Source: Azospirillum sp. B510
GTDB lineage: Bacteria; Pseudomonadota; Alphaproteobacteria; Azospirillales; Azospirillaceae
Length of the DNA: 64,000 nt
Reading direction: 5' to 3'
NCBI RefSeq assembly: GCF_000010725.1
Contig: NC_013854.1
Span: 2,943,001-3,007,000, forward strand
Positions 19,887 through 29,058 of this stretch are shown one piece after another (position 1 is the stretch's first letter; each line of letters opens with the position of its first letter). The position numbers and the translations under genes were made by a program. A model generated the notes under the pieces. The model did not search any database and was not told the DNA's origin. It saw only the letters and a list, made by a program, of their open reading frames with translations.

Positions 19887-21746
19887 ATGCCCGCCAATCT
19901 CGATACAGACCTGCTGCGCGCCTTCGTCGCCGTCGCCGACAGCGCCAGCTTCACCCGCGCCGGTGAAAGGCTGGGCCGCACCCAGGCGGCGGTCAGCCAG
20001 CAGGTGCGCCGGCTGGAGGACATGGTGGGAAAGCGCGTCTTCGAACGCGACACCCACGGCGTGCGCATGACCCGTGACGGCGAGGTGCTGCTGGCCTATG
20101 CCCGGCGCATGCTGACCCTGAATGACGAGGTGATGGCGCTGATGCGGCGCGGCCCGACGGTGGCCAGCGTCCGCATCGGCACCCCCGACGATTACGCCAC
20201 CATGCTGCTGCCCGAGGTCCTGGCCCGCTTCAACGCCGCCTATCCCGAGGTGATGGTGGAGGTGGTCTGCGACAACAGCCCCGATCTGGTGGCGGAGATC
20301 GAAAAGGGCCGCTACGACCTGGCACTGGTCACCCGCAAGGCCGGCGAGGACGGCGGCGAGCTGGTGCGGCGGGAACCGGTGTCCTGGGTCGCCCCGCCGC
20401 TGGATGCCGCCCCACCGCAGGACTCACCGTCGGGGCACCGTCCGGTGGAAAGCCTCGACCCGCTGCCGCTGGCGCTGTTCCCCAAGGGCTGCGTCGTGCG
20501 CGACCTCGCCGTCGCCGCGCTGGACGGGATGGGGCGCGACTGGCGCGTCGCCTTCACCAGCAAGAGCGTCGTCGCCGTCCATGGCGCGGTGATGGGCGGG
20601 CTGGGGGTGACGGCGATGGAAGCCTGCACCGTCCCGCCGACCCTGCGCCGCATCGGCCCGGCGGAGGGCTTCCCCGACCTGCCCGACGTCGATATCGCCC
20701 TGCACCGCGCCCGCGGCACGGCGCCGAAGCCGGTACGGCTGCTGGCCGACGCCATCCACGACCTTGTCGGCGGACAGAGGCTGGGACACCGGAAGCCGGG
20801 CCCGCGAAGGCCGGGCGGCCTGCCGGCGGCTCTGGCCATCCTCCTCGCCTGTGCCGGGACCCTGCCGACCACCCCGCCGGCACGGGCGCAGAGCCCCGTC
20901 GCCATCGGCGCCCCCTTGACCGGCGAGGTGGTGCTGAACCGTGACATCGAGGTGCGGATCGGCCCCAGCGAGGATGCCCGCATCGTCATGACGCTGAAGC
21001 AGGGCAAGGCGCTGAACGCGCTGGGCACCCCGCGCGGCACCTTCTGGACGGAGGTCGCCATCGGCGGCCAACCCATCGGCTATGTCCCCGCCGATTCGCT
21101 GGACCCGGCGCTGATGGTCACCGGCCGCCCGGCGGTCGGCGGCGAAGGGCCGCGACCGCCCAAGCCCGGCTCCCCCGCCCAGCCGGCGGACACCGCCCCA
21201 TCCCACCGCAGCGCCGCCGTGGTGCCGCGCGCCGCCTGGGACAAGGCGGCCCAGACCCCGGCGGAGGGCTATGTCGTCGCCGCCGGCCCGATCGCCGCCA
21301 CCGAATTGCTGACCAACCGCAAGCGGCGCGGCTTCACCCTGCGCAAGGGCGACGTGGTGGCGCTGATCGGGGCGGCGAATGGCGAGGCGACGCTGGCCCT
21401 GCCCGCCGGCACCCGCGCGCTGGCGCCGGTCCAGGGGCTGGTCGGGGTGGTGGCGCCCTATCCGCTGCCCGGCATGCCGCCGGTGGAACCCGGCATGCTC
21501 TATGGCATCAAGCTCGGTGAATATGTCAGCTACGCCGAGGGTTCCCGCGCCTGGAAGGAGTTCACCGCCGGGCCGGGCACCGCCTATCGCGACCTGCCGC
21601 CGATGGTGTGGCCGGTGTTCCGTAAGGGGAAGCTTCTCTACGAGGTCGGGGTGGCTCCCTTCACCCGCTTGCAGGTCGACACCGCCTGCGGCACGCTGGC
21701 TCAACGCGGACTCGATTGTACGGTGATCGAACTGGATACGTTTTGA
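19887..21746 (+). CDS. LysR-family regulator fused to a membrane segment and envelope-type C-terminal domains
   Basis: The 619-residue product begins as a normal LysR regulator: helix-turn-helix at about 5-64 (SFTRAGERLGRTQAAVSQQVRRLE) and a substrate-binding domain to about 297, ending where typical family members stop. It then continues in frame through a basic stretch (HRKPGPRRPG), a hydrophobic segment at about 310-327, an ARAQS signal-like junction, an SH3-like region (about 343-405, VVLNRDIEVRIGPSEDARIV...IGYVPADSL), a Pro-rich linker, and a C-terminal domain (about 536-619) with a SPOR-like feel. No stop, ATG, GTG or TTG separates the parts, so it reads as one protein, possibly a membrane-anchored regulator sensing the periplasm. 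A fusion by loss of a stop codon is the alternative. Confidence 0.75.
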   Translation: MPANLDTDLLRAFVAVADSASFTRAGERLGRTQAAVSQQVRRLEDMVGKRVFERDTHGVRMTRDGEVLLAYARRMLTLNDEVMALMRRGPTVASVRIGTPDDYATMLLPEVLARFNAAYPEVMVEVVCDNSPDLVAEIEKGRYDLALVTRKAGEDGGELVRREPVSWVAPPLDAAPPQDSPSGHRPVESLDPLPLALFPKGCVVRDLAVAALDGMGRDWRVAFTSKSVVAVHGAVMGGLGVTAMEACTVPPTLRRIGPAEGFPDLPDVDIALHRARGTAPKPVRLLADAIHDLVGGQRLGHRKPGPRRPGGLPAALAILLACAGTLPTTPPARAQSPVAIGAPLTGEVVLNRDIEVRIGPSEDARIVMTLKQGKALNALGTPRGTFWTEVAIGGQPIGYVPADSLDPALMVTGRPAVGGEGPRPPKPGSPAQPADTAPSHRSAAVVPRAAWDKAAQTPAEGYVVAAGPIAATELLTNRKRRGFTLRKGDVVALIGAANGEATLALPAGTRALAPVQGLVGVVAPYPLPGMPPVEPGMLYGIKLGEYVSYAEGSRAWKEFTAGPGTAYRDLPPMVWPVFRKGKLLYEVGVAPFTRLQVDTACGTLAQRGLDCTVIELDTF

Positions 21747-21825
21747 TGACCGTCCCGCATCCTATGGCTTTGCGCAGCCGGGCCGCTTGCCCGCTTTCTC
21801 ATGACCCTTTCACGACCGAAGAGCC

Positions 21826-23619
21826 ATGACCGATCCCGACCCGCAAGCCACCGCCCGGCACGGCGCCCAGCACGGCACCCAGCACGGCGGCCCGACCGAT
21901 CCGGCGCCGGATCGCCTGCCGGCATCCGCCGACGAGGATCTGGTGTTCCTCGACGACGCCGCCCCGCAGGACGGCGCCCCGGCGGAGGAACCGCCCGGCA
22001 GCCGCTGGACCATGCTGATCGTCGATGACGAGCCGGAGGTCCATTCGATCACCAAGCTCGTCCTGTCCGACTTCGCCTACAAGGGACGCAAGGCGCGTTT
22101 CCTCTCCGCCCATTCGGCGGCGGAGGCGCGGCGGATCCTGGCGCGGGAAAGCGACATCGCGCTGATCCTGCTGGATGTGGTGATGGAGACCGAGGATGCC
22201 GGCCTGCGGCTGGTCCACCACATCCGCGAGGAGCTGCGCAACCGCAATGTCCGCATCATCCTGCGCACCGGCCAGCCGGGACAGGCGCCGGAACGGGCGG
22301 TGATCCTCGATTACGACATCAACGACTACAAGGCGAAGACCCAGCTGACCGCCCAGCAGCTGTTCACAACCACGGTCGCGGCTCTGCGCTCCTACGAGGA
22401 CATCGTGGCGATCGACGCCAATCGCCGCGGTCTGGAAAAGATCATCGAGGCGTCGTCGTCGCTGTTCCGCGCCCGCTCGATGAAGCTGTTCGCGGCCGGC
22501 GTGCTGACCCAACTGTCGGGCCTGCTGGGGGTGGGACCGGACGCCATCCTGTGCGTGCAGCGCGGCGGGACCGGCGGCGGGACGGGAACCGGGAACGGGA
22601 GCGGCCGCGACGGGCTGTATGTGCTGGCCGGATCGGGCCGGTTCGAGGCGCTGATCAACGAACCCGCCGCCGGCCATGTCGATCCGGCGGTGCTGGACGC
22701 GGTGACCGGCTGCCTGGAAAGGCGCGCCCACATCTATGCCGGCGACCATTGCACGCTCTACATCCGCACGCCGAACGACCGCGAGACGGTGGTCTATCTG
22801 CGCTCCAACCGGCCGCTGTCGGAGCTGGACCGCCGGCTGATCGAGGTGTTCTGCGGCAAGATCTCGGTCGGCTTCGACAATCTGCACCATTACGAACAGC
22901 TCTATCATGCCCAGCGGGGCACGCTGGCCGCACTGGCCGACCTGACGGAACGCGGCCGCGCCACGCTGACCGCCGATGGCCTGACCGGGAACGGCCTGCC
23001 GGTGGAGCCATCGGAAGCCGGGCGCTTCAGCCGGTCGCTGCGCATCGCCACGATCACCGAACGGATCGCCCGCCGCCTGCATGCCCAGGGGCTTTTTCCC
23101 GAGTCGCTGGACGATTCGACGCTGGAGATCATCGGACTGGCGGCCATCCTGCACGACATCGGCAACGCGGCGGTCGATCCCCGGATCCTGGCCAAGCCGG
23201 GACCGCTCGACCCGGAGGAGCGCGGCGCCATGCAGATCCACACGGTGGCCGGTGCCGCCCTGTTGAACCAGGCCAGCCATCTGGCGGACAGCCCGACCCA
23301 TCTGCATCTGGGGGCCGCGGTGGCGCGGTGGCATCACGAGAACTGGGATGGCACCGGCTATCCCGACGGGCAAAGCGGGGCGACGATTCCGCTGTGCGCC
23401 CGCATCGTCGCCGTGGCGGACGCCTATGACGCGATGACCCGTGACCGGCCCTATCGCCGGGCTCTGGACCGCGCCGACGCGGTGGAGGAGATCCGCCGGC
23501 TGTCCGGGCTGCGCTTCGATCCGGCGGTGGTCGAGGCCTTCCTGGCGGCTCTGCCGGAGATCGATCCACCCGATACCGGGGCCGGGGCCGGTATCGGGAT
23601 AGGGCGACCGGCCGAATAG
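21826..23619 (+). CDS. Response regulator with DUF3369 and HD-GYP domains
   Basis: The 597-residue product has a Pro/Asp-rich leader (1-60), a receiver domain (about 62-185; acidic pair in VDDEPE, phosphorylated Asp117 in LLDVVM, and DYKAKTQLT at the end), a DUF3369 region (about 200-360), and an HD-GYP domain (about 395-580) with ILHDIGN (His443-Asp444), HH at 503-504 and WDGTGYPDG. HD-GYP domains usually hydrolyse cyclic di-GMP. The first His ligand expected in the E-xG-xH motif appears replaced by Phe (EAGRFSRSL, residues 397-405), so metal content or activity may differ. Start ATG 21826 follows a weak GAAGAG. The gene lies 80 bases after the LysR fusion. Confidence 0.9.
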   Translation: MTDPDPQATARHGAQHGTQHGGPTDPAPDRLPASADEDLVFLDDAAPQDGAPAEEPPGSRWTMLIVDDEPEVHSITKLVLSDFAYKGRKARFLSAHSAAEARRILARESDIALILLDVVMETEDAGLRLVHHIREELRNRNVRIILRTGQPGQAPERAVILDYDINDYKAKTQLTAQQLFTTTVAALRSYEDIVAIDANRRGLEKIIEASSSLFRARSMKLFAAGVLTQLSGLLGVGPDAILCVQRGGTGGGTGTGNGSGRDGLYVLAGSGRFEALINEPAAGHVDPAVLDAVTGCLERRAHIYAGDHCTLYIRTPNDRETVVYLRSNRPLSELDRRLIEVFCGKISVGFDNLHHYEQLYHAQRGTLAALADLTERGRATLTADGLTGNGLPVEPSEAGRFSRSLRIATITERIARRLHAQGLFPESLDDSTLEIIGLAAILHDIGNAAVDPRILAKPGPLDPEERGAMQIHTVAGAALLNQASHLADSPTHLHLGAAVARWHHENWDGTGYPDGQSGATIPLCARIVAVADAYDAMTRDRPYRRALDRADAVEEIRRLSGLRFDPAVVEAFLAALPEIDPPDTGAGAGIGIGRPAE

Positions 23620-23661
23620 AGGGGGCGCCACCCCCTGCGCGTCATTCGGTCACTGGTCCGC

Positions 23662-24075
23662 CTAATGATTGCACAACGCCTCGACCGCTTCGCGCAGCGG
23701 GCCGACCTGAACCGGCTTCAGCAACAGATGGCAGCCCATCAGTTCAGCCTCGTCCCGGCGTTCGGGCGTGCTGTCGCCGGTCAGGATGATGGCGGGGATG
23801 TGCCGCCCGGTCTCGCGCCGGACCCGCTCCACCACCTCGCGCCCGGTGCGGCCGGCCGGCAGGAAATGGTCGGCGATGATCAGGTTCGGCACCCGCGCCA
23901 GCCCGCCGAGCTGCGCCTCCAGGGCGGCGGCGCTGAGCGCCTTCACCACCTCATAGCCCCAGCCATCCAACAGGATCGCCAGCCCCTCCACGATCGAGCG
24001 GTCATCGTCCACCACAAGGATGAGCGGCTTTGCGGACTCCGGTTTGGTTGCTTGAGCGTTTTCCGGCTCAGCCAT
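23662..24075 (-). CDS. Stand-alone receiver-domain protein
   Basis: The 137-residue product is a single CheY-like receiver: VVDDDRSIVEGLAILL at the N-terminus, the phosphorylated Asp in LIIADHFLPAG, the Thr in AIILTGDST, and the Lys in LLLKPVQ. No output domain is present. Sequence style (LPAGRTGREVVERVR) resembles receivers at the C-terminus of hybrid kinases. It converges on the HD-GYP regulator with 42 bases between stops, so the two could share a kinase. ATG 24075 follows GGGGA; the open frame reaches 24126. Confidence 0.88.
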   Translation of the reverse strand: MAEPENAQATKPESAKPLILVVDDDRSIVEGLAILLDGWGYEVVKALSAAALEAQLGGLARVPNLIIADHFLPAGRTGREVVERVRRETGRHIPAIILTGDSTPERRDEAELMGCHLLLKPVQVGPLREAVEALCNH

Positions 24076-24370
24076 GGATTTTCCCCGTTCGGTCGCTTGC
24101 AGTGTGATGCACCAGGGACATGCCAAGGCAATGCAAGCGCTGCCTGTGCCGTAACCGTGACATCGATCGCATCATGGGCCTACCCGGGATAAACAAGCCG
24201 CACCGGCCGATCTTCCCACAGATCAATGCGACACCGTCAAACACTGAATTGCAACAAACGGTATCGTGTCTTTCTCTTAGCGAATGCACTCCAGAGTTAT
24301 CAATCAGCGATTCATCATATGATGAGGTGACCGCCGCCGAGGCGGAACGCTTTTCACAATTCCTTCAACA
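24076..24370. other. AT-richer intergenic region upstream of the receiver gene
   Basis: About 295 bases with no convincing gene and clearly less GC than the surroundings. It holds a perfect 14-base palindrome TCATCATATGATGA (24312-24325) and TTGACG on the minus strand near 24235. A plus-strand open frame (24120-24467) runs through the pheT terminator and has no ribosome site, so I do not call it. The region probably contains the receiver gene promoter. Confidence 0.4.
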
Positions 24371-24400
24371 AAAAAGCCCTCGCCGAAGCGAGGGCTTTTT
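24370..24400 (-). terminator. Rho-independent terminator after pheT
   Basis: A 13-bp stem (24371-24383 with 24388-24400) with loop CGAA. On the minus strand it ends in six T residues, 36 bases after the pheT stop. On the plus strand it also has a T-run, so it could work both ways. Confidence 0.92.
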
Positions 24401-24435
24401 GCTTGGATATCAGCAATATTACCTTTCGATGGAAC

Positions 24436-26847
24436 TCAGGCGCGGAGCGCTCCACCGGTCGCCTTGACCACCGCCGCGACGATCTTCTGCCCGACCGCTT
24501 CGATCGCATCGTCGGTCAGGGTCGCGGTGGTCGGCTGGTAGGTGACCGACACCGCGATGGACTTGCGTCCCTCGCCGACGCCAGGACCCTCATAGAGGTC
24601 GAACACCGCGACTTCCTTGACCAGCGCCTTGTCGGCGCCCTTCACCGCGCGCAGCACCTTGTCGGCCTCGACCTTGCGGTCGACGACGAAGGCGAAATCG
24701 CGCTCCACCGGCTGGAAGGAGGAGAGCTGGACCATCGGCTTGGCGGTAGCGCCTTTCTTCTTCGGCAGCGGCACGGCGTCCAGCATCACCTCGAAGCCGA
24801 CGACCGATCCCTTGACCCCCAGCGTCTCCAGCACCGACGGGTGGATCTCGCCGAAACGGGCCATCACGGTGGGACCGAGCCGCAGCACGCCGGAACGGCC
24901 GGGGTGATACCAGCCCGGCGCGTCGGTGGTGACCTGCAGGTTGGCCGCCGGGGCGCCGACCGCCTCCAGCACCGCCAACGCATCGGCCTTGGCGTCGAAC
25001 ACGTCGACGTTGCGGGCCTTCTCCGCCCAATGGCGCGGCACCGCCGCGCCGGCGCGGATGCCGGCGGCGACCGTATCCTGCCCATCCGGCGCCGGGTTGC
25101 GGAAGGCCGCCCCAACCTCGAACAGACGGACGTCGGCATAGCCGCGGTCGGCGTTGCGGCCGGCGGCCTGGATCAGGTTGGGCAGGACCGACGGACGCAT
25201 GACGTCGAGATCGCTGCTGATCGGATTGACCAGCCGCAGGCCCGGCTCACCGCCACCGAACAGCTCGGCCACCGGGCCGGACAGGAAGGACCAGGTCACC
25301 GCCTCCGACAGGCCGCGCGCGGCCAGGGTCCGCTTGGCCAGCGCGACGCGGCGCTGCTTCAGCGTCAGGGCCGGGCGGGTCAGCACCGTCTCGCGCGGCA
25401 GCGGCGTCGCCGGGATGGCGTCGAATCCGTGGACGCGCAGCACCTCCTCGACCAGATCGGCCTCGCCATGGACGTCGGCGCGCCAGGACGGAACACCGAC
25501 GACCAGCCGGCCCTCGGCATCCTCACCGTCGATGGTGAAGCCGAGATCGGTCAGGATCCGCTCCTGCCGCTCGCGCGGCAGATCGACGCCGCCCAGCGCG
25601 GCGACGCGGCCCGGACGCAGGGTCAGGCTGCGCTTCCAGTTCGGCTCGGCCCCGGCGACCACCAGTTCCGACGGCTCGCCGCCGCACAGCTCGAGGATCA
25701 GGCGGGTGGCGCGTTCCATGCCGGCGAAGACGGCGGCCGGATCGACACCGCGCTCGAAACGGTAGCGCGCGTCGGAGTCGATGCCCAGCCGGCGGCCGGT
25801 CTGCGCCGTGCGCACCGGGTCGAACAGCGCCGCCTCGACGAAGACGTTGACGGTCTTCTCGGTGCAGCCGGTCGGCTCGCCGCCGACGATGCCGGCCAGA
25901 GCCTCGGCCCGCTCGTCGTCGGCGACCACCGTCATGGCGCCGTCCAGCGCGTAGTCCTTGCCGTTCAGCGCCGCCAGCGTCTCGCCCTCGCGGCCCATGC
26001 GGACGGTGATGTCGCCCTTCACCGTGTCGGCGTCGAAGACGTGCAGCGGACGGGCGGCGTCGAAGGTCAGGTAGTTGGTGATATCGACCAGCGCCGAGAT
26101 CGGGCGCAGGCCGATGGAGACCAGCTTGTCCTGCAACCATTTCGGCGACGGGCCGTTCCTGACGCCGCGGATGTGGCGGCCGACGAACAGCGGGCAGGCC
26201 TCGGGTGCCGCGATGCTCACGCCGATCGGGCTGGCGAAGCGGCCCTCGACCGGCGCGGCGTCGAGATGACCCTCGGTCAGCGGCTTCAGCCTGCCCATGC
26301 CGGCCGCCGCCAGATCGCGGGCGATGCCGCGCACCCCGGCGCAATCGGCGCGGTCGGGCGTCAGGTTGATGTCGATGACCGGATCGTTCAGCCCGGCATA
26401 ATCGGCGAAGGCGGCGCCCACGGGAGCGTCGTCCGGCAGCTCGATGATGCCCTCATGCTCGTCCGACAGCTTCAGCTCGCGCTTGGAGCACATCATGCCG
26501 TTCGACTCGACGCCGCGGATGACGCCCTTCTTCAGCGTGATGTCGGAGCCGGGAACATAGGTCCCCTCCGGCGCGAAGACGCCCTTCATGCCGGCGCGGG
26601 CGTTCGGCGCGCCGCAGACGACCTGGAGGGTGCCGGCGCCGGTATCGACCATCAGCACGCGCAGCTTGTCGGCGTCCGGGTGCTTCTCGGCGGAAACGAC
26701 ATGGGCGACGCGGAAGGGCGCCAGTTCCTTCGACCGGTCATGGACGCCTTCGACCTCGAGCCCGAGGGCGGTCAGCTTCTCCGTGATCTGGTCGAGCGAG
26801 GCGTCGGTCTCCAGATGGTCCTTCAGCCAGGACAGCGTGAACTTCAT
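24436..26847 (-). CDS. pheT: Phenylalanine-tRNA ligase beta subunit
   Basis: PheT is the large subunit of the alpha2-beta2 class II synthetase. The 803-residue product has the usual size and domain order: the first strands MKFTLSWLKDHLET, the OB-fold tRNA-binding domain (about 39-150; VVSAEKHPDADKLRVLMVDTG, CGAPNARAGMKG), the B3/B4 editing domain (VDITNYLTFDAARPLHVFDAD), the B5 domain, the catalytic-like core, and the C-terminal anticodon-binding FDX-ACB domain (QLSSFQPVERDFAFVVDR, then DLYEGPGVGEGRKSIAVSV). pheS lies upstream after 113 bases. Confidence 0.97.
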   Translation of the reverse strand: MKFTLSWLKDHLETDASLDQITEKLTALGLEVEGVHDRSKELAPFRVAHVVSAEKHPDADKLRVLMVDTGAGTLQVVCGAPNARAGMKGVFAPEGTYVPGSDITLKKGVIRGVESNGMMCSKRELKLSDEHEGIIELPDDAPVGAAFADYAGLNDPVIDINLTPDRADCAGVRGIARDLAAAGMGRLKPLTEGHLDAAPVEGRFASPIGVSIAAPEACPLFVGRHIRGVRNGPSPKWLQDKLVSIGLRPISALVDITNYLTFDAARPLHVFDADTVKGDITVRMGREGETLAALNGKDYALDGAMTVVADDERAEALAGIVGGEPTGCTEKTVNVFVEAALFDPVRTAQTGRRLGIDSDARYRFERGVDPAAVFAGMERATRLILELCGGEPSELVVAGAEPNWKRSLTLRPGRVAALGGVDLPRERQERILTDLGFTIDGEDAEGRLVVGVPSWRADVHGEADLVEEVLRVHGFDAIPATPLPRETVLTRPALTLKQRRVALAKRTLAARGLSEAVTWSFLSGPVAELFGGGEPGLRLVNPISSDLDVMRPSVLPNLIQAAGRNADRGYADVRLFEVGAAFRNPAPDGQDTVAAGIRAGAAVPRHWAEKARNVDVFDAKADALAVLEAVGAPAANLQVTTDAPGWYHPGRSGVLRLGPTVMARFGEIHPSVLETLGVKGSVVGFEVMLDAVPLPKKKGATAKPMVQLSSFQPVERDFAFVVDRKVEADKVLRAVKGADKALVKEVAVFDLYEGPGVGEGRKSIAVSVTYQPTTATLTDDAIEAVGQKIVAAVVKATGGALRA

Positions 26848-26926
26848 GGGGCCGGTTCCTTAGATCGGATCGCGTGAAATCGGATTCGATTTGAAGCGTG
26901 AATCCGATCGCCAAACAGAGGGATGG

Positions 26927-26960
26927 AGCTTCAGGCGTTTCACGGGAAACGCATGAAGCT
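26927..26960 (-). repeat. Hairpin between pheS and pheT
   Basis: Fourteen-base arms (26927-26940 and 26947-26960) with one mismatch begin directly after the pheS stop. Nearby (26866-26912) shorter inverted copies of AATCCGAT/ATCGGATT occur. No T-run follows, so this is more like a repetitive extragenic palindrome or mRNA-stability element than a terminator. It may uncouple pheS and pheT levels. Confidence 0.55.
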
Positions 26961-28028
26961 CTAGCGCGTCAGGCCGTGGGCGATGTTGGGAATGTCGAGG
27001 GAGGCGAAGCCGTAATGCTTCAGCCAGCGCAGGTCCGCTTCGAAGAAGGTGCGCAGGTCGGGGATGCCGTATTTCAGCATGGCCACGCGCTCCACCCCCA
27101 TGCCGAAGGCGAAGCCCTGATACCTGGTGCTGTCGATGCCGCAGGCTTCCAGCACGTTCGGATGGACCATGCCGCAGCCGAGGATCTCCAGCCAATCGCC
27201 GTAATTGCCCAGCTTCAGCTCGCCGCCCTTGCGCGAGCAGCCGATATCGACCTCCGCCGACGGTTCGGTGAAGGGGAAGAAGCTGGGGCGGAAGCGCAGC
27301 GGCAGGTCGTCCACGTCGAAGAAGGCGCGGCAGAACTCGATGAGGCAGCCCTTCAGGTGCCCCATGTTGGTCGCCTCGTCGATGACCAGCCCCTCGATCT
27401 GGTGGAACATCGGGGTGTGGGTCATGTCGTAGTCGGAGCGGTAGGTCCGCCCCGGCGCCACGATGCGGATCGGCGGCTTGTTGTTCAGCATGGTGCGGAC
27501 CTGCACCGGGCTGGTGTGGGTGCGCAGCAGCATCTTCTTCTCATCCGAATCGGGCAGATAGAAGGTGTCGTGCATGTCGCGCGCCGGGTGGCCGGGCGGG
27601 AAGTTCAGGGCGGTGAAATTGTGGAAATCATCCTCGATGTCCGGCCCTTCGGCGACCGAGAAGCCCATCTCGGCGAAGATGGCGATCATCTCGTCCATCG
27701 TCTGGCTGATCGGATGGATGCGCCCCTCGGTCTCGGGGCGGACCGGCAGGGTGACGTCGACCCGTTCGGCCTCCAGCCGCGCCTTCAGATGGGCGGCGGC
27801 GAGGTCGGCCTTGCGCGCGTCGATGGCGGCGGCGATCTCGTCCTTCAGCGCGTTGAGCTGCTGGCCGCGCTCCTTGCGCTCGTCGGGGGTGAGGCTCCCC
27901 AGCTCCTTCATGAAGCCGGTGATGCGCCCCTTCTTGCCGAGCGCGGAGACCCGCACCTCGTCCAGCGCCGAGAGGTCGGCGGCGGCGTTGACCTGCGACA
28001 GAAGTTCGTCTTTCAGCGCGTCGAGCAT
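26961..28028 (-). CDS. pheS: Phenylalanine-tRNA ligase alpha subunit
   Basis: PheS holds the catalytic site that charges tRNA-Phe. The product (355 residues from ATG 28028) shows the N-terminal coiled-coil (about 1-90), class II motif 1 ([19 protein letters not shown]), motif 2 ([10 protein letters not shown]...[19 protein letters not shown]), the phenylalanine pocket ([26 protein letters not shown]), and motif 3 ([18 protein letters not shown]). A TTG at 28043 could extend it by five residues. It follows rplT by 136 bases and a terminator-like hairpin, so expression may depend on read-through or a promoter in that gap. Confidence 0.96.
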   Translation of the reverse strand: MLDALKDELLSQVNAAADLSALDEVRVSALGKKGRITGFMKELGSLTPDERKERGQQLNALKDEIAAAIDARKADLAAAHLKARLEAERVDVTLPVRPETEGRIHPISQTMDEMIAIFAEMGFSVAEGPDIEDDFHNFTALNFPPGHPARDMHDTFYLPDSDEKKMLLRTHTSPVQVRTMLNNKPPIRIVAPGRTYRSDYDMTHTPMFHQIEGLVIDEATNMGHLKGCLIEFCRAFFDVDDLPLRFRPSFFPFTEPSAEVDIGCSRKGGELKLGNYGDWLEILGCGMVHPNVLEACGIDSTRYQGFAFGMGVERVAMLKYGIPDLRTFFEADLRWLKHYGFASLDIPNIAHGLTR

Positions 28029-28068
28029 GGCGGTTCCCGGCAAGCGTGGGGAAGAAAACGGTGCGAAA

Positions 28069-28104
28069 AGAAAAAGGGAGCCGGCCCAGCGGCCCGGCTC
28101 CCTT
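28069..28104 (-). terminator. Terminator between rplT and pheS
   Basis: An 11-bp stem (28074-28084 with 28094-28104) runs into a T-rich tail on the minus strand (TTTTTCTTTTC). It lies between the rplT stop and pheS and could end the ribosomal protein transcript or act as an attenuator for pheST. I see no phenylalanine-rich leader peptide. Confidence 0.75.
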
Positions 28105-28164
28105 CTCTTACAACTGACGCCGTTACGGCAAGCGTTCCCTTCTGATCGGGGAGCGCGAGGCGCG

Positions 28165-28536
28165 TTACGCGGCGGCCTTGGAGGCGAGCGCGGCCTGGGC
28201 CTTGTCCACCAGGGTCTTGAAGGCCTCCGGCTCGCGCGCGGCCAGATCGGACAGGACCTTGCGGTCGATCTCGATGCCGGCCAGCTTGATGCCGTTGATG
28301 AAGCGCGAGTAGGTCAGGCCATACTGACGGACACCGGCGTTGATGCGCTGGATCCACAGGCCGCGGAAATCGCGCTTCTTGTTGCGGCGGTCGCGGTAGG
28401 CGTAACGAAGCGCCTTTTCGACCTTCTCGATCGCGATGCGGAAATTCTTGGAATTGCGACCCCGGTAGCCCTTGGCGAGCTTCAGGATCTTGCGGTGACG
28501 GGCGTGCGTCGTGACGCCGCGCTTAACACGAGCCAT
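28165..28536 (-). CDS. rplT: 50S ribosomal protein L20
   Basis: The 123-residue product is a full L20: [19 protein letters not shown] at the N-terminus, [33 protein letters not shown] and the C-terminal globular part ([20 protein letters not shown]). It binds 23S rRNA early in 50S assembly. rpmI lies 35 bases upstream in the same direction, the usual pair. In many bacteria L20 represses its own operon by binding the mRNA; no such pseudoknot was traced here. It has an Ala/Lys tail (ASKAAA). Confidence 0.98.
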   Translation of the reverse strand: MARVKRGVTTHARHRKILKLAKGYRGRNSKNFRIAIEKVEKALRYAYRDRRNKKRDFRGLWIQRINAGVRQYGLTYSRFINGIKLAGIEIDRKVLSDLAAREPEAFKTLVDKAQAALASKAAA

Positions 28537-28571
28537 GGTTCAGTCCTTCCGAATTCTATGATGTGCCGAGA

Positions 28572-28772
28572 TCAGGCGTTGCGCAGCCAATTCTTCAGCA
28601 CCGTGCGGGCGTTGGAGTCGCACAGGGTCATCATGCCGCGCGCGTTGCGCTTCATGTTCGGGGACTTCTGTTCCAGGCAGTGGCGCTTGTAGGCGGCCTG
28701 AGCGCGGACCTTACCCGTGGCGGTCACCTTGAAGCGCTTCTTGGCGCCGCTCTTCGTCTTCAGCTTGGGCAT
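28572..28772 (-). CDS. rpmI: 50S ribosomal protein L35
   Basis: The 66-residue product ([20 protein letters not shown], then [15 protein letters not shown] and KNWLRNA) is a standard L35, a small basic protein of the large subunit. It heads the rpmI-rplT pair. In many bacteria infC precedes it, but here the next gene upstream is the divergent ubiE, so infC has been separated. The 286 bases between the two starts should hold both promoters. Confidence 0.97.
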   Translation of the reverse strand: MPKLKTKSGAKKRFKVTATGKVRAQAAYKRHCLEQKSPNMKRNARGMMTLCDSNARTVLKNWLRNA

Positions 28773-29058
28773 TTTCGTTTCCTAGATGGAAATGAGGCGG
28801 AATTTCCAGCGGACGGGTGGGCATGCCCTGAGCCTTGCGGCCCGGCCTCGCCGCCCGTGGAAGGATGCGCTTATACGCGCGGGGACGGCGGGATGCAAGG
28901 GGGATGTCGAGGAGCGAGGCCGGGCGATCACGCTCGGGGGAGGAGACCGGCCCACCTCCCGGCCTTGCCCCTCTCCGCCCTACGCCATTCGCCGCAGCGC
29001 CTTCCGCAGCGCAACCCCCCGCTGGCGCACGGCCCCCGCTCGCGCTATGTTCCCGGCC

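Noticed and set aside
24120..24467. 115-codon plus-strand frame upstream of pheT's 3' end
   Set aside because: It reads through the pheT terminator and into the end of pheT, has no ribosome site, and its composition is not protein-like.
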